This document shows positions 55,110 to 58,629 of a stretch of 58,629 nt of DNA, piece after piece; positions within the stretch are counted from its first letter, which is position 1, and each line of letters begins with the position of its first letter. Location: NCBI GenBank assembly GCA_948560265.1, contig CAOXTD010000007.1, positions 1 to 58,629 of the forward strand, written 5' to 3'. This stretch comes from an uncultured Clostridia bacterium. Its GTDB lineage: Bacteria > Bacillota > Clostridia > TANB77 > CAG-508. A program made the position numbers and the translations under genes. Under the pieces are notes generated by a model. The model worked only from the letters and a program-made list of their open reading frames with translations, made no database searches and was not told the origin of the DNA.

Positions 55110-55754
55110 ATGAGAGTAGTACACAAGAAAAAATCGAGACTAGTTAGCAGCATTTTGCAGCATATTAAAGATAATATAAAAGCATATTTTTTAGTCGCAA
55201 TTGTACTATTAATTGGAATTGTACTAGGAGTGAGTTTTGTTAATAACTTACAAGAAAATCAATCACAAGAAGTACAAAGTTACATACAGCAATTTGTGGA
55301 AACACTGAAAAATGGAACTAATATTGATACAGGAAAACTATTGAGTAACTCTCTTCAAAATAATTTAATATTAGCAATTGTTATGTGGTTTGCTGGTTCT
55401 ACTGTTATTGGAATTCCTATTGTTTTAGGAATTGTAGGATATCGAGGATTTTGCTTAGGATATACGGTTTCATCACTAATTGCTACTTTAGGAACAGGAA
55501 AAGGAAGCATATTTTTTATCACTTCTATGTTATTACAAAATTTAATTCTCATTCCTTGCATGTTAGCATTAGCAGTTAGTGGAATTAAATTATATAAATC
55601 TATATTGAAAGATAAAAGGAAAGAAAATATTAAAGGAGAGATTATAAGACATACTTTATTCTCTGTTATGATGCTAATTTTTCTTGTAATAGCTTCCTTT
55701 TTGGAAGCATATGTATCTTCAAATTTGTTTACATTATGCATACAGCTTTTTTAG
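55110..55754 (+). CDS. spoIIM: Stage II sporulation protein M
   Basis: The 214-residue membrane protein has five or so helices and the conserved block GIPIVLGIVGYRGFCLGYTV. SpoIIM joins SpoIID and SpoIIP in the engulfment peptidoglycan machine. It suggests a sporulating ancestor or present ability, though SpoIIM-like proteins also occur in non-sporulating lineages. Confidence 0.85.
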   Translation: MRVVHKKKSRLVSSILQHIKDNIKAYFLVAIVLLIGIVLGVSFVNNLQENQSQEVQSYIQQFVETLKNGTNIDTGKLLSNSLQNNLILAIVMWFAGSTVIGIPIVLGIVGYRGFCLGYTVSSLIATLGTGKGSIFFITSMLLQNLILIPCMLALAVSGIKLYKSILKDKRKENIKGEIIRHTLFSVMMLIFLVIASFLEAYVSSNLFTLCIQLF

Positions 55755-55782
55755 TTTTTATGTAGTTTTTTGAAAAAAACTA

Positions 55783-55811
55783 TTTACATTTTCAACTAAA
55801 TTTGATATAAC
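55783..55811 (+). promoter_or_regulatory. Promoter of the xerD-like gene
   Basis: TTTACA (55783-55788) and TATAAC (55806-55811) are 17 bp apart. Confidence 0.6.
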
Positions 55812-55919
55812 ATATATGGTTTATGTAAAGTAAAGAACGTTAAGAAAAAATAGCTTTTTCATAAAAATGGAAAGGTAATCAATAAATTAGAAAATATATA
55901 AAGAGACAAGGGAGCTAAA

Positions 55920-56801
55920 ATGGAAAAACAAATCAAACTTTTTTTGGAATTTCTTCAGAATGAAAAGAAATTATCAAACAATACTTTACAATCATATGAA
56001 AGAGATATTTTACAATATCAAGAGTATGTAGAAAAGAACAGAATAAATTATGCCAAAGTAAAACAAGACGATATTAAAAAATATCTAGAACATTTAGCTG
56101 AAATTGGCAAAAAGACTTCGACTATTTCTAGAAATCTAGCATCTATTAGGTCATTTTATCAATTTTTAATCCGCACCAAAAAAGCAAAACATGATCCAAC
56201 AGAAAGTATTCAATCACCAAAAATAGAAAAGAGAGTTCCAAGTGTATTAACTTCACAAGAAGTGGAACTATTATTAGACCAACCAAAAGATGTCGATTTA
56301 AAAGGAACTAGAGATAAGGCAATGCTAGAATTTGCTTATGCAACAGGGATGAGAGTAACGGAAATTATTTCTCTAGATATAGAAGATGTAAATTTAGAAG
56401 ATGGATTTGTTATCTGCAAGAATGGAGCAAAACAAAGAAATATTCCTTTAGGTTCTATGTCACTAAGAGCGCTAAAAGAATATGTAGAAGAAGCAAGACC
56501 AGTTTTAATCAAAGATGAAAATGATAAAGCTTTATTTGTTAATATTAATGGCGGAAGACTAACTAGACAAGGGTTCTGGAAAATTATAAAATACTACAAA
56601 GAACAAGCTCATATTACAAAAGATATTACACCACATGTATTAAGACATTCATTTGCAACACACTTACTACAAAATGGTGCTGATTTAAAAGCAATACAAA
56701 CAATGCTTGGTCATTCAGACATTTCATCAACACAAGTCTATATGCAATTCCAAGATCCCGGACTAAAAGATGTATATCAAAAAGCTCACCCAAGAGCCTA
56801 A
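55920..56801 (+). CDS. xerD: Site-specific tyrosine recombinase XerD
   Basis: The 293-residue protein has a SAM-like N-terminal domain (FLEFLQNEKKLSNNTLQSYE) and a catalytic domain with Arg in ATGMRVTEI, the HxxR block HVLRHSFATHLL, GHSDISSTQVY with His, and the terminal Tyr in VYMQF. Length and lack of nearby mobile genes favour the chromosomal XerD that resolves chromosome dimers. Confidence 0.88.
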   Translation: MEKQIKLFLEFLQNEKKLSNNTLQSYERDILQYQEYVEKNRINYAKVKQDDIKKYLEHLAEIGKKTSTISRNLASIRSFYQFLIRTKKAKHDPTESIQSPKIEKRVPSVLTSQEVELLLDQPKDVDLKGTRDKAMLEFAYATGMRVTEIISLDIEDVNLEDGFVICKNGAKQRNIPLGSMSLRALKEYVEEARPVLIKDENDKALFVNINGGRLTRQGFWKIIKYYKEQAHITKDITPHVLRHSFATHLLQNGADLKAIQTMLGHSDISSTQVYMQFQDPGLKDVYQKAHPRA

Positions 56802-56822
56802 AAATAGAAAATAATAAATAGA

Positions 56823-56858
56823 AACTAATCAAAAAATAAAATTTTTGGTTAGTTTTTT
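56823..56858 (+). terminator. Rho-independent terminator after xerD
   Basis: An aactaatcaaaaa / tttttggttagtt hairpin is followed by a T run. Confidence 0.85.
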
Positions 56859-56925
56859 GTTGACTTTTTTGCAATGTATTTATACAATAACACTAAACAA
56901 AAGAATGTTAAAGGAAGAAATGAAA

Positions 56926-58047
56926 ATGGATTTAAAAGAAACAAATTCTATCATACAATTTCCAGCAGAAGAACTAGCAAGGCAAGAAGCAGAAAGACAA
57001 ACATTAATCTCTCAATTGTCTGCAAAACTAGCACAGAATCCTCAAACATCTTCTAATTTAGAAGGAGCAATGTTAAAAACATATGATAACTTTGTACATA
57101 ATGAAGAAACAGCAAGAGCACATGCTAAGAAATTAGGAATAGAGTATACAAAAACAATAAAGAATACCGCTGCTAGGCAATTAGTAGAAGATATTCAAGC
57201 CAATTTACAAGAAACAACAGCTAGAGCAACAAGTATTACATTAGACGAAAACACAACGTTAGAAGATGCTAAAAAAGCTGAAAGTGAAGTGGCTTCGAGA
57301 TTAGATGGCGTGAGTCATGGGGCGGAAATTGCGCAAAGCTTTCCAGAGCTTGTAAACTTAAATAGACAACAAATAGAAGGCGAAATTAAAAAAAGTGTAT
57401 ATGGTAGAGTACAAGATGTTTTACAACAAGCAAGAATACAAAAATATGCTGCTGAGCAAGAAAATATTCAACAAGAGAAGGTAGGTTTTTGGGGAAAACT
57501 ATTTGGCAAAGAAGAGCTTAGAGAAAAAAGAATAGAAAATTTAAGATTAAAAATGGAATTAACACAAAGAAGTGAGGCATTAGAAAAAGATACATACAGC
57601 ACTAGAGAAATGTTAGTAGATATGTATATGTGTGCTAATACAGAATTAGGTGGAAAATTTACTCCTGAAATGCAGGAAGTATACCAGGCTATTATGAGTA
57701 CATATGGCATGGAGAAAACAGAGTATTTTTCAGAAGAGCATATTCAACAACTTGTTAATAAAAGACAAGCAAAAGGAGCAACTACAGCAGAACTTCCAAT
57801 AGTTTCAGAGAAAAGACAAAAAGTATTTAGAAAAGTAAAAGCACAAGCCAATATGGTAGAATTGGAAAACCAAGGGTTAAGGCAAAAATTGTTAAAACTA
57901 CGTACTTATTCACTAAAAATGGAAAGAGGAAAAAGACCACAAGAAGCAGATGCAATTAGTTTATTTGAACAAAGATTAAAAGGAATTGAAGTGAATACTA
58001 GAGAAAGGGATAAAGAAGTAGAATTAGAAGACACTGTAGACTTATGA
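56926..58047 (+). CDS. Coiled-coil protein of unknown function
   Basis: The 373-residue protein is almost entirely helical and charged, rich in Gln, Glu and Lys. A short hydrophobic motif KVGFWGKLFGKEEL lies near residue 185. No signal peptide or membrane segment is visible. The ATG at 56926 lies 8 nt after aaggaag; the longer frame from 56845 runs through the preceding terminator. I do not recognise it. Confidence 0.65.
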   Translation: MDLKETNSIIQFPAEELARQEAERQTLISQLSAKLAQNPQTSSNLEGAMLKTYDNFVHNEETARAHAKKLGIEYTKTIKNTAARQLVEDIQANLQETTARATSITLDENTTLEDAKKAESEVASRLDGVSHGAEIAQSFPELVNLNRQQIEGEIKKSVYGRVQDVLQQARIQKYAAEQENIQQEKVGFWGKLFGKEELREKRIENLRLKMELTQRSEALEKDTYSTREMLVDMYMCANTELGGKFTPEMQEVYQAIMSTYGMEKTEYFSEEHIQQLVNKRQAKGATTAELPIVSEKRQKVFRKVKAQANMVELENQGLRQKLLKLRTYSLKMERGKRPQEADAISLFEQRLKGIEVNTRERDKEVELEDTVDL

Positions 58048-58056
58048 AGATAGCAT

Positions 58057-58086
58057 GAAGAGAGAAACTTTTTTCTCTCTTTTTTC
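58057..58086 (+). terminator. Rho-independent terminator
   Basis: A gagagaaa / tttctctc hairpin is followed by a T run. Confidence 0.85.
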
Positions 58087-58143
58087 TTGCAAAAACTGAC
58101 AAAATAAGATAAAATGAGCATGTTATGAAAGCGAGGAATGAAT

Positions 58144-58629
58144 GTGACTAAAATAGATATAAAAAGCTCTTTAGAAGCAATACAAAATATTGCAAAAATA
58201 AATCAAGGAAGAAATTTGAAATATAGCATTTTAACAATGGGATGTCAATTAAATGAAAATGACTCTGAAAAGTTATGTGGCATGATGGAAGAAATGAATT
58301 ATACAAAAACAGAAAACTTAAAAGAAGCAGACTTAATTGTATTTAATACTTGTTGTGTACGAGAAAATGCAGAAGATAAGCTATTTGGTAAATTAGGAGA
58401 AGTAAAAAAATATAAAGAAGAGAGAGAAACTATTATTGCTATTGGTGGTTGCATGATGCAAGAAAGGCATATTGTAGAAAAACTAAAGCAAAGTTATCCA
58501 TTTTTTGATATTGTATTTGGCCCACATACATTAAAACAGTTTCCAATAGATTTAGATAAAATAATTGAAAATAGAAAAAGAATAGAAGACATTTTAGATA
58601 TTGATGGAGAAATTATAGAAGGACTTCCT
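58144..58629 (+). CDS. miaB: tRNA-2-methylthio-N6-dimethylallyladenosine synthase, 3' end outside window
   Basis: The 162 visible codons have the MTTase N-terminal domain: KYSILTMGCQLNENDSEKL, FNTCCVRENAEDK and IAIGGCMMQE, containing the three conserved cysteines that bind the second Fe-S cluster. The radical SAM part lies beyond the window. MiaB methylthiolates A37 of tRNAs reading UNN codons. The start is probably the GTG at 58144, 7 nt from gagg; an ATG at 58138 is only 1 nt from it. Confidence 0.93.
   Translation, partial: MTKIDIKSSLEAIQNIAKINQGRNLKYSILTMGCQLNENDSEKLCGMMEEMNYTKTENLKEADLIVFNTCCVRENAEDKLFGKLGEVKKYKEERETIIAIGGCMMQERHIVEKLKQSYPFFDIVFGPHTLKQFPIDLDKIIENRKRIEDILDIDGEIIEGLP

Overview
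The window is AT-rich (roughly 30% GC by eye), with strong AGGAGG-type ribosome binding sites, short intergenic gaps, a spoIIM homologue, dockerin and LPxTG surface proteins and a family II pyrophosphatase. This points to an anaerobic Bacillota (Clostridia) genome, probably a gut lineage. I cannot name the species.

Layout. 1-375: a broken small gene. 0.5-6.7 kb: a dockerin-bearing secreted M60-type protease followed by an LPxTG-anchored protein with a cohesin-like domain. 6.8-14.5 kb: a VanW-domain protein, L31, a small XRE regulator, a GT4 glycosyltransferase with a YlbF-family protein, an ECF sigma/anti-sigma pair, a nucleoside kinase and an RNHCP protein. 14.6-22.3 kb: a U32 peptidase, a Cys-rich mini-protein, a dockerin-bearing glucosaminidase, a membrane-anchored SH3/Ig-like protein and dapF. 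22.3-30.8 kb: an accessory island with a DUF84 relic, a CBASS-like pair (frameshifted CD-NTase plus Cap15-like effector), two alpha/beta hydrolases (one fused to a methyltransferase), and a Tn4451-like mobilisation module (MOB relaxase, TnpV, large serine recombinase). 30.9-39.3 kb: an unusual tRNA-Gly, ppaC, an ABC-2 exporter, an SOS-type DNA-repair radical-SAM operon, a deoxyribonucleotidase and an MFS carrier. 39.4-49.3 kb: a heterodimeric ABC exporter, membrane proteins, a nitroreductase, rnhA, tmcAL and coaE. 49.5-58.6 kb: two pilin-leader/FGE-like proteins, the second ending in a diversity-generating-retroelement-type variable region, then an EndoQ-like PHP protein, spoIIM, xerD, a coiled-coil protein and the start of miaB.

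Main discovery. Four genes (U32 peptidase, DNA-repair radical SAM protein, its TIGR03915-like partner, and an ABC exporter subunit) are broken in the standard reading. In every one the break is an in-frame CGG codon at which skipping the C restores the conserved frame and puts a glycine (GGA or GGT) there. There are six such sites, three in the radical SAM gene. By eye I found no other in-frame CGG codon in any gene of the window. The same window encodes a tRNA-Gly(UCC) at 30913-30986 whose anticodon loop reads CUUCCGA, with G37 instead of the usual A37 and a U-C mismatch in the anticodon stem. Positions 34-37 (UCCG) are complementary to the quadruplet CGGA. The simplest hypothesis is a natural quadruplet-decoding (+1 frameshifting) glycine tRNA that reads CGGN as one glycine in a genome where CGG is no longer a normal arginine codon. 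This is inference from sequence; it needs proteomics and a whole-genome check.
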